DNA of 64,000 nucleotides, from NCBI RefSeq assembly GCF_003058055.1, contig NZ_QBTZ01000001.1:1428501-1492500 (forward strand), written 5' to 3'. How positions within the stretch are numbered: the first letter of the stretch is position 1; every line of letters begins with the position of its first letter. Under the pieces are notes generated by a model. The model made no database searches. It was not told the DNA's origin and saw nothing but the letters and a program-made list of their open reading frames with translations. Position numbers and translations under genes: made by a program. Of the stretch, positions 18,243 to 26,115 are shown in pieces. This DNA comes from Acidovorax sp. 107 (GTDB taxonomy: Bacteria; Pseudomonadota; Gammaproteobacteria; Burkholderiales; Burkholderiaceae_C).

Positions 18243-18581
18243 ATGAGACCAGCCGCACAGAACCGCAAGAACCGCGGGAACCAGCGGGAGGCTGTCGATA
18301 GAGAAATCACCGACCGTGCTGCCCAGTTGATGAGGCAGGCGTTGTCGCTGCTGGAGAGTAGTGAGCCGATACGAAGGCTGTCTTTGGAAAATGGAAGCGA
18401 CGAAGACCGCCTGTTGCGTTTGCCAGAGGTGCTGCGCTTGACGGGGATGTGCCGCTCGGCCCTTTACGACCAAATGGCGCGAGGGCACTTTCCGGGTTCT
18501 ATCAAGATCGGTCAGCGTGCGACCTCATGGTCAGCCAAGGCCGTACGGAACTGGATAGCGCGGCGTGTTGATGGTGTGTAG
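18243..18581 (+). CDS. AlpA-family regulator/excisionase-like protein
   Basis: This 112-residue protein has a C-terminal AlpA-type winged helix-turn-helix: RLPEVLRLTGMCRSALYDQMARGHFPGSIKIGQRATSWSAKAVRNWIARR (about 60-110). AlpA-like proteins regulate integrase expression or act as excision factors in P4-like islands. AAAGGGAGCC precedes the ATG at 18243. It lies about 120 bp from the GGGGGAACA pair and 200 bp from the candidate attR, a usual place for an excision factor. The N-terminal 50 residues have no recognised domain. Confidence 0.88.
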   Translation: MRPAAQNRKNRGNQREAVDREITDRAAQLMRQALSLLESSEPIRRLSLENGSDEDRLLRLPEVLRLTGMCRSALYDQMARGHFPGSIKIGQRATSWSAKAVRNWIARRVDGV

Positions 18582-18703
18582 CCGATGGAGCAATGTAGCG
18601 CTCGCTGACGATGTGGTGATGGCATCTTGGGTTGCCCAAATTGATCGGTCATGGGCTCGTCTCCATCCACAGTTTTCACGCGGCAGCTTATGGTGAACAA
18701 GGT

Positions 18704-18724
18704 GGGGGAACAAACGGGGGAACA
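18704..18724 (+). repeat. GGGGGAACA direct pair at island right end
   Basis: GGGGGAACA at 18704-18712 and 18716-18724, with the same 12-bp period as the left-end pair. The 22-bp stretches at 4452 and 18704 differ at one base. Confidence 0.75.
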
Positions 18725-18778
18725 ACTCAAAAAATAAAAAAATTGAAATCCAGCTTTCATGCGGGTTCACAGCTTTCA

Positions 18779-18794
18779 TTCAATTGACGCCAGC
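18779..18794 (+). other. Candidate attR core
   Basis: TTCAATTGACGCCAGC repeats the ssrA 3' end sequence at 4315-4330 with two mismatches, in the same orientation. It is followed nine bases later by a terminator hairpin that probably served ssrA before integration. Confidence 0.6.
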
Positions 18795-18802
18795 CCAAAT
18801 AC

Positions 18803-18836
18803 AAACCCCCAACCGGTCACGGTTGGGGGTTTTTCT
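18803..18836 (+). terminator. Rho-independent terminator, probably the original ssrA terminator
   Basis: The stem AACCCCCAACCG/CGGTTGGGGGTT with a GTCA loop is followed by T-rich sequence. It lies just outside attR. Confidence 0.85.
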
Positions 18837-19173
18837 TTTCCCCAATTTTTCCTGCAGAGCAAGGTTTTCGCCGTCATTCGCCTCGTTGGCGCAGCGCAAA
18901 TTGCTTTCTGCCTTCCAAAATGGCCTCGCCTGTGAGGCGCTGGCTCCATATCGCAATGATGCTGTTGCCGTATATCCAGGGCGTCGCGCTGCGATCCCTG
19001 GGCGAAATCGGATAGCGCACTCCCATCTCCATGTCTGAATACCGGCCAGCGTATCTCGCCGGGGCGGCCAAGAAACAAAATGAAATAAACCGAAACTGGG
19101 TCGAGATGACGTTCTGGGCCGCTGCGGGCACCATCAGGGCCATGTTCCATAACGTCTTTGAAAGGACTGCATC
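18837..19173. other. 337 bp noncoding stretch upstream of lipoprotein gene
   Basis: No gene is recognised on either strand. It presumably holds the promoter of the following lipoprotein/two-component genes; GAAAGGA lies about 10 bp before the ATG at 19174. Confidence 0.5.
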
Positions 19174-19641
19174 ATGAAACCCTGGATCAAGAAAACCCTG
19201 ATGGGCATTTTTGGTGCGTCCATCGCGGTGGGGGGGCTGACGGCCTGCTCCAGCGGGCACCACCAGCGCGGCCCGATGAGCGCAGAAAAGATGGCGGAAG
19301 TGCGCGGCAAAGTGGTAGATCGGGTGAGCAGCAAGCTGGATCTGAACGAGGCGCAGAAGACCAAGCTCAATGCATTGGCTGACCAGCTGGAAGCACAACG
19401 CGCTGCGTTCATTGGCAAGACCGCAGACCCCCGAGCCGAGGTGCAGGCCATTGTGGCTGGTGACAAGTTTGATCGGGCGCGGGCGCAGTCCCTGCTCGAA
19501 GACAAGACGCGTGCGGTGCAGGCCCATAGTCCCGCCGTGGTCAATGCGATGGCCGACTTTTATGACAGCCTGAACCCGGACCAGCAGCAAAAAGTGCGCG
19601 AGCTGATGCAGCGACGCAAGGGCTGGATGGCGCGCGGGTGA
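19174..19641 (+). CDS. LTXXQ/Spy-CpxP-like envelope-stress lipoprotein
   Basis: This 155-residue protein has a lipoprotein signal with lipobox LTAC (Cys25). The mature part is helical with two LTXXQ-like repeats: LDLNEAQKTKLNALADQL (about 54-71) and LNPDQQQKVRELMQRRK (about 133-149). This is the pattern of Spy and CpxP, periplasmic chaperone and feedback proteins of envelope-stress sensing. An OmpR-type two-component pair lies 360 bp downstream on the same strand, which supports a Cpx-like circuit. The start has GAAAGGA upstream. It differs from soluble Spy by the lipid anchor. The functional link is inferred from domain and neighbours. Confidence 0.8.
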   Translation: MKPWIKKTLMGIFGASIAVGGLTACSSGHHQRGPMSAEKMAEVRGKVVDRVSSKLDLNEAQKTKLNALADQLEAQRAAFIGKTADPRAEVQAIVAGDKFDRARAQSLLEDKTRAVQAHSPAVVNAMADFYDSLNPDQQQKVRELMQRRKGWMARG

Positions 19642-19985
19642 TGGGCGAGGAGCATCGCATGTCACCCACGCTGGAACCTATTCACCGCTTGGCCCAAGGC
19701 GTGCGTGTGCACGGGCCTGCGCTGCTGTCGGGCATGCCGGAGCCTCACGATGAGCTGATGTCGCTCGTATGGGGACCACGCTTTGACCGGGAGCATGCGA
19801 TGGGCCTGGTGGCCCGCCAACCCTCCGTGGCGGCCCACACCCTGCCGGCCCTGCTGGCGGCCGCCGACCATTTTGATGCGCTCCACGCCGGCGCGCAGGG
19901 CCGTTTGCGCCGACTCATCGTGCGACACCGCGCATTGTGCGGGGTGGGCGCTCCGCTCGAGGTGGCGTATGGAGAGCGCGCCTGA
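19641..19985 (+). CDS. Hypothetical protein, 114 residues
   Basis: This open frame follows the LTXXQ lipoprotein with overlapping stop/start (GTGATG) and ends 17 bp before the response regulator gene. It has no signal peptide, membrane segment or motif that I recognise. The composition is Ala/His/Arg-rich and soluble, with phrases such as SVAAHTLPALLAAADHFDALHAG. Codon use is like that of the neighbours, which supports a real gene. An internal ATG at 19659 could also be the start. A role beside the two-component system is only suggested by position. Confidence 0.5.
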   Translation: MGEEHRMSPTLEPIHRLAQGVRVHGPALLSGMPEPHDELMSLVWGPRFDREHAMGLVARQPSVAAHTLPALLAAADHFDALHAGAQGRLRRLIVRHRALCGVGAPLEVAYGERA

Positions 19986-20002
19986 CGGTGTGAGAATGGC
20001 TC

Positions 20003-20689
20003 ATGCACCGCATCTTGCTGATTGACGACGACGCGCAACTGGGCGCTCCCCTGGCCACGTATTTCCAGCGTTTTGAACTGGAACTGATCCACGCCCTGCG
20101 GCCCAGTGATGGCCTGGCTCAATTGACGGGGGGCGGCTTTGACGCCGCCATTCTCGACGTGATGCTGCCTGAAATGGATGGATTCGAGTTGTGCCGCACC
20201 ATCCGCAAGCAGGGCGACCTGCCGATCGTGATGTTGACCGCACGCGGCGAGGTGATGGACCGGGTGGTGGGGCTGGAACTGGGGGCAGATGACTATCTGC
20301 CCAAGCCCTTTGAGCCGCGTGAGCTGGTGGCGCGCCTGCAGACGGTGCTGCGCCGCCGCAGGGCGCCAGGGCAAGGCGCTGCAGTTGGCGCGCTGGAGTT
20401 CGAGGGCCTGTCCATCGACGCAGCCCGCCGCAGCGTGCAGCGCCAAGGCGTGGTGGTGGAGCTGACAGGTACGGAGTTCGACCTGTTGCACCTGCTGGCG
20501 CGTGAGCCAGGCAAGGTCTTCAGCCGCGACGACATCCTGAACCAGCTGCGCGGCCATGAGGCCGAGCTATATACCCGCGCGGTGGACATTGTGGTGAGCC
20601 GGTTGCGCAAGAAGCTGGAGCCGCTCGACTGCATCAAGACGCTGCGCAACGTCGGCTATTCCCTGGCATTGCGCCGCGCTGCTCCATGA
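20003..20689 (+). CDS. OmpR-family response regulator
   Basis: This 228-residue protein has a receiver domain with the acidic pocket IDDD (8-10), phospho-acceptor Asp52 in AILDVMLPEMDG, and a conserved Lys in LPKPFEP. A C-terminal winged-helix DNA-binding domain of the PhoB/OmpR type follows (LTGTEFDLLHLLAREPGKVFSRDDIL...RAVDIVVSRLRKKLE). It overlaps the sensor kinase gene by ATGA. With the LTXXQ lipoprotein upstream it resembles CpxR/RstA, but a specific name is not justified from sequence alone. Confidence 0.93.
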   Translation: MHRILLIDDDAQLGAPLATYFQRFELELIHALRPSDGLAQLTGGGFDAAILDVMLPEMDGFELCRTIRKQGDLPIVMLTARGEVMDRVVGLELGADDYLPKPFEPRELVARLQTVLRRRRAPGQGAAVGALEFEGLSIDAARRSVQRQGVVVELTGTEFDLLHLLAREPGKVFSRDDILNQLRGHEAELYTRAVDIVVSRLRKKLEPLDCIKTLRNVGYSLALRRAAP

Positions 20690-22068
20690 GAAAGATTTGT
20701 ACCCCACCCCACGATCCGAACTGTCCCTGGCATCGCCGTGCGCGGCACGCTGTAGGGCATTCGCTGCGCATTCGGCTGGTGCTGGTGTTCATGGCGCTGG
20801 CAGTGACCGTGGCTGTGACCTTCATGGGGGGCGTGCAAAAGGCTGTGTCTGTGGGCTGGCGCGAGGCTGCGCGGCCGCTGCTGATGGACTATGTGGACCG
20901 CTTGGCGGCCGAGATCGGCAGCCCGCCGAGCATTGAGCGCGCGCAGGCAATTGCCAACCGCCTGCCGCTGACCTTGCGCATCGATGGCCCGCAGATCCAT
21001 TGGGCATCGCACCCCGACCAGCAGAACCCCGACTGGATGAGCAACAAGTTCCGGCAGGAAGACCGCTGGGCTGGGGACGACAATGGGCACAGCCTGCTGC
21101 GCCGCACGACGGCCGATGGGCACCACATCGAGTTCGGACTGAACGCATTGTCGTGGGACAAGCGCCCGCGCATTGCGTGGGGCACGCTCACGGTGCTGCT
21201 GCTGCTCACGGCGCTGGCCTATGTATACGTGCGGCATCTGCTGCGGCCGCTGGACGACATTCGCCAGGGGGCGCAGCGTTTTGGCAACGGCAACTTTGCC
21301 CAGCCCATACCGGTGCGGCATGCCCACCGGCCGGACGAGCTGGGCCAGCTGGCCGAGACCATCAACACCATGGGGGACGACATCCACCAGATGCTGGAAG
21401 CCAAGCGTGCACTGTTGCTAGCCATGAGCCATGAGCTGCGCAGCCCGCTCACACGGGCCCGCCTGAACACCGAGCTGCTGCCCGAAACGGCCGATGTGCA
21501 ACCCCAGCGCCTGGCGCTGATGCGCGACCTGGGTGAAATGGCGGGCCTTATCACCGACCTGCTGGAAAGTGAACGCCTGGCGGGCCGCCATGCAGCGCTG
21601 CACCGCGAGCCCACCGATGTCGCCGAGCTGGCGCGCGAGGTGGTGGCCGACCTGTGCGCGCGCCATGCGGGCGCCGCCGACATTGCCTTGCACGCGGCGC
21701 CGGACTTGCCTGCAGTACGGCTCGACCGGTCCCGCTTGCGACTGTTGCTGCGCAACTTGCTGGACAACAGTCTGCGCCACAGCGAGTCGGGTGCCTTCCC
21801 GCCCGAGCTGCACCTGCGGCTGGTGGATGAGGGCAGGGTGCTGGAGCTGGAAGTGCGTGACCATGGGCGCGGTGTGCCCCCCGAGCACCTGCCCCACCTG
21901 GCCCAGGCGTTCTACCGCCCGGACACCGCACGCCAGCGCGCCACTGGTGGCGTCGGGTTGGGCTTGTACCTGTGCCGCCTGGTGGCGCAGGCGCACGACG
22001 GGCAGTTGAACATGCGCAATGCAGAGCCCGGCCTGTCGGTCACCGTGCGTTTGCCGGTGGTGGAATAG
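20686..22068 (+). CDS. Sensor histidine kinase
   Basis: This 460-residue membrane kinase has a first membrane helix at about residues 26-47 and a periplasmic sensing domain of roughly 120 residues. A second helix lies near TLTVLLLLTALAYVYV, followed by a HAMP segment (RHLLRPLDDIRQGAQRF). The dimerisation H-box is LLLAMSHELRSPLTRARL, and the ATPase domain has the N-box LLRNLLDNSLRHS and G-boxes DHGRGVPPEHL and GGVGLGLYL. It phosphorylates the upstream regulator, with which it overlaps by four bases. The signal is unknown; the adjoining Spy-like lipoprotein suggests envelope or metal stress. Confidence 0.93.
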   Translation: MRKICTPPHDPNCPWHRRARHAVGHSLRIRLVLVFMALAVTVAVTFMGGVQKAVSVGWREAARPLLMDYVDRLAAEIGSPPSIERAQAIANRLPLTLRIDGPQIHWASHPDQQNPDWMSNKFRQEDRWAGDDNGHSLLRRTTADGHHIEFGLNALSWDKRPRIAWGTLTVLLLLTALAYVYVRHLLRPLDDIRQGAQRFGNGNFAQPIPVRHAHRPDELGQLAETINTMGDDIHQMLEAKRALLLAMSHELRSPLTRARLNTELLPETADVQPQRLALMRDLGEMAGLITDLLESERLAGRHAALHREPTDVAELAREVVADLCARHAGAADIALHAAPDLPAVRLDRSRLRLLLRNLLDNSLRHSESGAFPPELHLRLVDEGRVLELEVRDHGRGVPPEHLPHLAQAFYRPDTARQRATGGVGLGLYLCRLVAQAHDGQLNMRNAEPGLSVTVRLPVVE

Positions 22069-22468
22069 GTCGCCGGCCTGCGGCATAGACAGGCTGGCCT
22101 CTTGGCCGCCGGGTTGCGTTGCACCGGGCGGGTTCGGCCGGCGCACAGGCCTGGTGCAGGGGGAGGCAGCCACGCCACGGCCATGGTGAGCCTCCCAAAG
22201 TAAATTTGTAGCCAATTTGCGCGATAGTGCAGGTATTTATTGACCTGATAGCTATCAAATCAGGAGTAATTCGCATCGCCTGAGGCGACTGACAAAGTCG
22301 TCGTCTCCCCTGGCCCCGTTCTTGCTGAAGATGAGCACCCCTCGCATGAGTCGGCTTTTTTAGTGTTTACCCTGTATATACAGGTATGCTGAAGCTGTCA
22401 TCATGGCCCCCGGTACGCAGGCGCGTTCCAGTGGGCTGGGCCAAGGTACTTTCTTCAAACAGGAGCAG
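22069..22468. other. 400 bp intergenic region before the hut locus
   Basis: No gene is recognised. It contains a GATAGCTATCAAAT-type palindrome (about 22240-22262) of the kind dispersed in Comamonadaceae genomes, and, near the right end, the candidate HutC operator. Confidence 0.5.
22371..22384. promoter_or_regulatory. Candidate HutC operator upstream of ABC importer
   Basis: CCTGTATATACAGG is a perfect 14-bp palindrome. It is nearly identical to CTTGTATATACAGG at 26093-26106 before hutH. GntR/HutC-type repressors bind TGTA-N-TACA-like sites, and hutC lies within this locus. Confidence 0.7.
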
Positions 22469-23437
22469 ATGATGACTCGATCGGTTGTGAAATGGACGTC
22501 GCTGGCAGCGGCAACGGCTTGCATGATGGCCCTGGCCGCACCGGCCCAGGCGCAGGACACCAAAATCGTGCTGGGCATGTCCGGCTGGACAGGTTTTGCA
22601 CCGCTCACGCTGGCCGACAAGGCCGGCATCTTCAAGAAGAATGGCCTGGATGTGGAGATCAAGATGATTCCGCAGAAGGACCGCCACCTGGCCCTGGCCT
22701 CCAAGTCCATCCAGTGCGCCGCCACCACGGTAGAGACGCACGTCGCCTGGAACGCCAACGGCGTGCCGATCGTTCAGATCTTCCAGATGGACAAGTCCTA
22801 CGGTGCTGACGGTATCGCGGTGCGCGGCGACATCAAGGGCTTTGCCGACCTCAAGGGCAAGACCATCGGCGTGGATGCGCCGGGCACCGCCCCGTATTTC
22901 GGCCTGGCCTGGATGCTGAGCAAGAACGGCATGAGCCTCAAGGACGTGAAGACCACCACGCTGTCGCCCCAGGCTGCAGCACAGGCCTTCGTGGCGGGGC
23001 AGAACGATGCGGCCATGACCTATGAGCCCTACCTTTCCACCGTGCGCGACAACCCTGCGTCGGGCAAGATTTTGGCCACCACGCTCGACTACCCCATGGT
23101 GATGGACACCGTGGGCTGCGACCCCACTTGGCTCAAGGCCAACGGCAAGGCCGCGCAGGCACTGGCCAATTCGTACTTCCAGGCGCTGGACATGATCAAG
23201 GCCGACCCGGCCAAGTCCAACGAGATCATGGGCGCCGCCGTCAAGCAGACGGGCGAGCAGTTCGCCAAGTCGTCGTCCTTCCTGCGCTGGCAGGACAAGG
23301 CCGCCAACCAGAAGTTCTTTGCGGGCGAGCTGACCAGTTTCATGAAGGACGCCACGGCCATCCTGCTGGAGGCCGGCATCATCCGCAAGGCGCCTGAGGA
23401 CCTGGCCGTCACGTTCGACGCGAGCTTCATCAAGTAA
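22469..23437 (+). CDS. ABC transporter substrate-binding protein (NMT1/SsuA-like)
   Basis: This 322-residue periplasmic binding protein has a signal peptide ending in APAQAQ (about residue 28) and a TauA/SsuA/NMT1-type fold: IVLGMSGWTGFAPLTLADKAGIFKKNGLDVEI, KGKTIGVDAPGTAPYFGLAWML, GQNDAAMTYEPYLS. AACAGGAG precedes the ATG pair. It is followed by a permease and an ATPase of the same class, and all three lie under a HutC-like operator. The ligand is therefore probably histidine, urocanate or another imidazole compound rather than taurine or nitrate; that is inference from context. In-frame codons upstream of 22469 lack a ribosome site. Confidence 0.88.
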   Translation: MMTRSVVKWTSLAAATACMMALAAPAQAQDTKIVLGMSGWTGFAPLTLADKAGIFKKNGLDVEIKMIPQKDRHLALASKSIQCAATTVETHVAWNANGVPIVQIFQMDKSYGADGIAVRGDIKGFADLKGKTIGVDAPGTAPYFGLAWMLSKNGMSLKDVKTTTLSPQAAAQAFVAGQNDAAMTYEPYLSTVRDNPASGKILATTLDYPMVMDTVGCDPTWLKANGKAAQALANSYFQALDMIKADPAKSNEIMGAAVKQTGEQFAKSSSFLRWQDKAANQKFFAGELTSFMKDATAILLEAGIIRKAPEDLAVTFDASFIK

Positions 23438-23458
23438 TTGCAGGAAGAAGAACGCGCC

Positions 23459-24295
23459 ATGTCTGCTGTGCAACCCCTGTCTGTGACCACGCCCAAAGCC
23501 CCGGTGCGCCGGCGCTCGCTCGCTCCTCTGGAGCCTGTGGGCGCCCGTGCACGCTGGCTGCTGGGTTTCGGGTTTTTTGTGTTGTTCGTGCTGGTGTGGG
23601 GGTTCTTTACGCTGGGCGGCTTCGTGTCGCCCACGTTCCTGGCCAGCCCCGTCACCATGGCCAAAGAGGGCTGGTTGCTGTTCAGCGAGTACGGCTTTCA
23701 CAAGGACATCGGCATGACGGTGTGGCGCGTCTTCGGCGGCTTCATCCTGGCCGCCGTCATCGCCGTGCCCCTGGGCATCGCGATGGGTGCGTACAAAGGC
23801 ATCGAAGCCTTCTTCGAGCCCTTCGTCTCGTTCTGCCGCTACCTGCCTGCGTCGGCCTTCATTCCGCTGCTGATTCTGTGGGCCGGCATCGGCGAGACGC
23901 AGAAGATTCTGGTCATCTTCATCGGCTCGGTCTTCCAGATCACGCTGATGGTGGCCGTCACCGTGGGCGGCGCGCGGCGCGACCTCGTGGAGGCTGCGTA
24001 CACGCTGGGCGCGGGCCACAAGGGCATCGTCACCCGCGTGCTCATCCCGGGCGCCGCGCCCGAGATCGCCGAGACCCTGCGCTTGGTGCTGGGCTGGGCC
24101 TGGACGTACGTCATCGTGGCCGAGCTGATCGGCTCTTCCAGCGGCATCGGCCACATGATCACCGACAGCCAGTCGCTGCTTAACACCGGCCAGATCATCT
24201 TCGGCATCATCATCATCGGCCTCATCGGGCTGGTGTCCGACTTCGCCTTCAAGGCGCTCAACCACCGTCTGTTTGCCTGGAGTTTTGTGCGATGA
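23459..24295 (+). CDS. ABC transporter permease (SsuC/TauC-like)
   Basis: This 278-residue inner-membrane protein has about six hydrophobic helices. The first is LLGFGFFVLFVLVWGFF. The cytoplasmic coupling loop EAAYTLGAGHKGIVTRVLIPGAAPEIAETLR is the EAA motif typical of nitrate/taurine-type permeases. The ATG at 23459 is preceded by GAAGAAGAA. The gene overlaps the ATPase gene by ATGA. It forms the channel for the binding protein encoded just upstream. Confidence 0.92.
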   Translation: MSAVQPLSVTTPKAPVRRRSLAPLEPVGARARWLLGFGFFVLFVLVWGFFTLGGFVSPTFLASPVTMAKEGWLLFSEYGFHKDIGMTVWRVFGGFILAAVIAVPLGIAMGAYKGIEAFFEPFVSFCRYLPASAFIPLLILWAGIGETQKILVIFIGSVFQITLMVAVTVGGARRDLVEAAYTLGAGHKGIVTRVLIPGAAPEIAETLRLVLGWAWTYVIVAELIGSSSGIGHMITDSQSLLNTGQIIFGIIIIGLIGLVSDFAFKALNHRLFAWSFVR

Positions 24296-25071
24296 GCAGC
24301 GTATCCATCCAAGCCGTCTCGCGCGTCTTTGAGACCGCCAAGGGCCAGCGAACGCAGGCGCTGCAGCCGGTTGATTTTGAAGTGCGTGATAACGACTTCG
24401 TGACCATCCTCGGCCCCTCGGGCTGCGGCAAGTCCACGCTGCTGCGCATCGTCGCGGGCCTGGACCACGCCACCAGCGGCCGCGTGCTGTTGGACGGCGT
24501 ACCTGTGGAAGGCCCTGGCGCCGACCGTGGCATGGTGTTCCAGAGCTACACGCTGTTCCCCTGGCTCACCATCGAGCAGAACATCCGCTTTGGCCTGCGC
24601 GAGCGCGGCATGCCCGAAGCACAGCAAAAAGAGCGCGCCGCGTACTTCATCGCCAAGGTGGGCCTGCGCGGCTTTGAGCAGCACTTTCCCAAGCAGCTGT
24701 CGGGCGGCATGCAGCAGCGCACCGCCATTGCGCGTGCGCTGGCCAACGACCCCAAGATTTTGTTGATGGACGAGCCCTTCGGCGCACTGGACAACCAGAC
24801 CCGCGTGCTCATGCAAGAGCTGCTGCTGGGCATCTGGGAGGCCGAGCGCAAGACGGTGCTTTTCGTCACCCACGACATCGACGAAGCCATCTTCATGGCC
24901 AACCGCGTGGCCGTATTCAGCGCCCGGCCCGGCCGCATCAAGACCGAGCTGGCCGTGGACCTGCCGCACCCACGCCACTACACCATCAAGACCAGCCCTG
25001 AGTTCATGGACCTCAAGGCGCGTCTCACCGAAGAGATCCGCGCCGAATCCATGGCGGCGGACCTGCACTGA
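24292..25071 (+). CDS. ABC transporter ATP-binding protein (SsuB/TauB-like)
   Basis: This 259-residue nucleotide-binding subunit has Walker A GPSGCGKSTLLR (about 43-54), Q-loop VFQSYTLFPWLT, signature LSGGMQQRTAIARAL, Walker B ILLMDEPFGALD and switch His in VTHDIDEAIF. The PWLT and MQQR segments are typical of the nitrate/taurine class. It energises the importer formed with the two preceding genes and is followed after 30 bp by hutC, which suggests one regulated unit. Confidence 0.94.
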   Translation: MSSVSIQAVSRVFETAKGQRTQALQPVDFEVRDNDFVTILGPSGCGKSTLLRIVAGLDHATSGRVLLDGVPVEGPGADRGMVFQSYTLFPWLTIEQNIRFGLRERGMPEAQQKERAAYFIAKVGLRGFEQHFPKQLSGGMQQRTAIARALANDPKILLMDEPFGALDNQTRVLMQELLLGIWEAERKTVLFVTHDIDEAIFMANRVAVFSARPGRIKTELAVDLPHPRHYTIKTSPEFMDLKARLTEEIRAESMAADLH

Positions 25072-25101
25072 TCTGAACCTGCACCAGCCCTGCATTCACC
25101 C

Positions 25102-25914
25102 ATGAGCGCCCGTCCTTCTAGTCGCACCACCGCCACTGCACCGCGTAGCACCACGCCTGCCAAGGCCGTGGCCGCCGTGGCCGCGCCTGCGCAGGCCATG
25201 GCGCTGTACGAGCAGGTCAAGGACCACATCTCGCGCAAGATCCAGGAAGGCATCTGGCGCGCGGGCGACCGCCTGCCGTCCGAGAACGAGCTGGTCACCC
25301 AGTTCGGCATCTCGCGCATGACGGTGAACCGCGCGCTGCGCGAGCTGGTGGAGCAGGGCCGCATCGTGCGCGTGGCGGGCGTGGGCAGTTTTGTGGCCGA
25401 AGACAAGCCTCAGTCCACGCTGCTGCAGATTGCCAACCTGGCGAGCGAAATCCGCCAGCGTGGGCACGACTACCGCTGCGATGTGCTCGCGGTGGAGCGC
25501 ACCTCCGCCACGCTGGAAGTGGCAGCCGCGCTGGACCTGCGCACGGGCGAGTCGGTGTTCCACTCGCTGTGCATCCACCGCGAAGACGGCCTGCCCGTGC
25601 AACTGGAAGACCGCCACGTGAACCCACGCCAGGTGCCCCAGTTCGCCGCGCAGGACTTCACGCAACTGCAGCCCTCCGAATACCTGGTGCGCAACGTGCC
25701 CTTCGACCAGATCGAGCATGTGGTCGATGCCGTCATGCCCACCGCCGAGCAGGCCGCGCTGCTGGAGATGTCTCCGCAGGAGCCTTGCCTGCTGCTCACC
25801 CGCCGCACCTGGTCGCGCGGCGTGCCGATCACCGTGGTGCGCTGCCTGCACCCCGCCACCCGTTACCGCCTGGGCAGCCGCTTCCGCGCTGACGGCAACC
25901 CCGTCGCCGGTTGA
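25102..25914 (+). CDS. hutC: Histidine utilisation repressor HutC (GntR family)
   Basis: This 270-residue regulator has an N-terminal GntR winged helix (YEQVKDHISRKIQEGIWRAGDRLPSENELVTQFGISRMTVNRALRELVEQG, about 35-85) and a C-terminal UTRA effector domain typical of the HutC subfamily (FHSLCIHREDGLPVQLEDRHVNP). HutC represses hut genes and is released by urocanate. The likely operators are the two TGTATATACA palindromes at 22371 and 26093. It sits between the importer genes and hutH. An Ala/Thr/Pro-rich extension of about 30 residues precedes the DNA-binding domain. Confidence 0.93.
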   Translation: MSARPSSRTTATAPRSTTPAKAVAAVAAPAQAMALYEQVKDHISRKIQEGIWRAGDRLPSENELVTQFGISRMTVNRALRELVEQGRIVRVAGVGSFVAEDKPQSTLLQIANLASEIRQRGHDYRCDVLAVERTSATLEVAAALDLRTGESVFHSLCIHREDGLPVQLEDRHVNPRQVPQFAAQDFTQLQPSEYLVRNVPFDQIEHVVDAVMPTAEQAALLEMSPQEPCLLLTRRTWSRGVPITVVRCLHPATRYRLGSRFRADGNPVAG

Positions 25915-25918
25915 ATAT

Positions 25919-26010
25919 GAAGCACCCCCTGAGTCGCTTCGCGCCTTCCCCCTCAAGGGGGACGACACCCTCGCTGCGGGGCGGCCCTTGCGCGGTGTCT
26001 CTCGCGGAGG
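25919..26010. repeat. Dispersed GC-rich repeat element (Comamonadaceae type)
   Basis: The segment contains CCCCCTGAGTCGCTTCGCG, the hairpin TTCCCCCTCAAGGGGGA and GGGGCGGCCCTTGCGCGGTG. A related element in the opposite orientation is at about 41587-41650. I recall such sequences between genes throughout Acidovorax-type genomes. Confidence 0.55.
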
Positions 26011-26092
26011 CACTGGCAGTTGCAACCGCAGCGGGATTGACAGTCCGCATCTGACGAACAAACTGACGCTCGCTATTTTTCGCTTGTACCTA

Positions 26093-26106
26093 CTTGTATA
26101 TACAGG
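26093..26106. promoter_or_regulatory. Candidate HutC operator upstream of hutH
   Basis: CTTGTATATACAGG lies 10 bp before the hutH start, with an extra half-site CTTGTAC at 26082-26088. It matches the palindrome at 22371. Confidence 0.7.
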
Positions 26107-26115
26107 ATCAACGCC

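Larger units (their letters stand above)
4315..18794. mobile_element. Genomic island integrated in the 3' end of ssrA
   Basis: The island runs from the ssrA 3' end to a degenerate copy of that end at 18779-18794. A P4-type tyrosine integrase lies next to ssrA, and an AlpA-like regulator lies near the far end. Tandem GGGGGAACA motifs occur near both boundaries (4452-4472 and 18704-18724). The cargo is defence-like: a retron, remnants of a Z1/AIPR restriction cluster, a methyltransferase-HNH fusion and hipBA. Several cargo genes have visibly lower GC than the flanks. There are no conjugation or phage structural genes, so it is non-autonomous or satellite-like. The boundaries are inferred from the repeats. 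Confidence 0.82.

Noticed and set aside
18031..18246. 71-codon frame between hipA and the AlpA-like gene
   Set aside because: No motif or convincing ribosome site, and composition is not protein-like.
22367..24265. 632-codon reverse-strand frame opposite the ABC importer genes
   Set aside because: Charged His/Arg/Glu-rich shadow of three well-supported forward genes.
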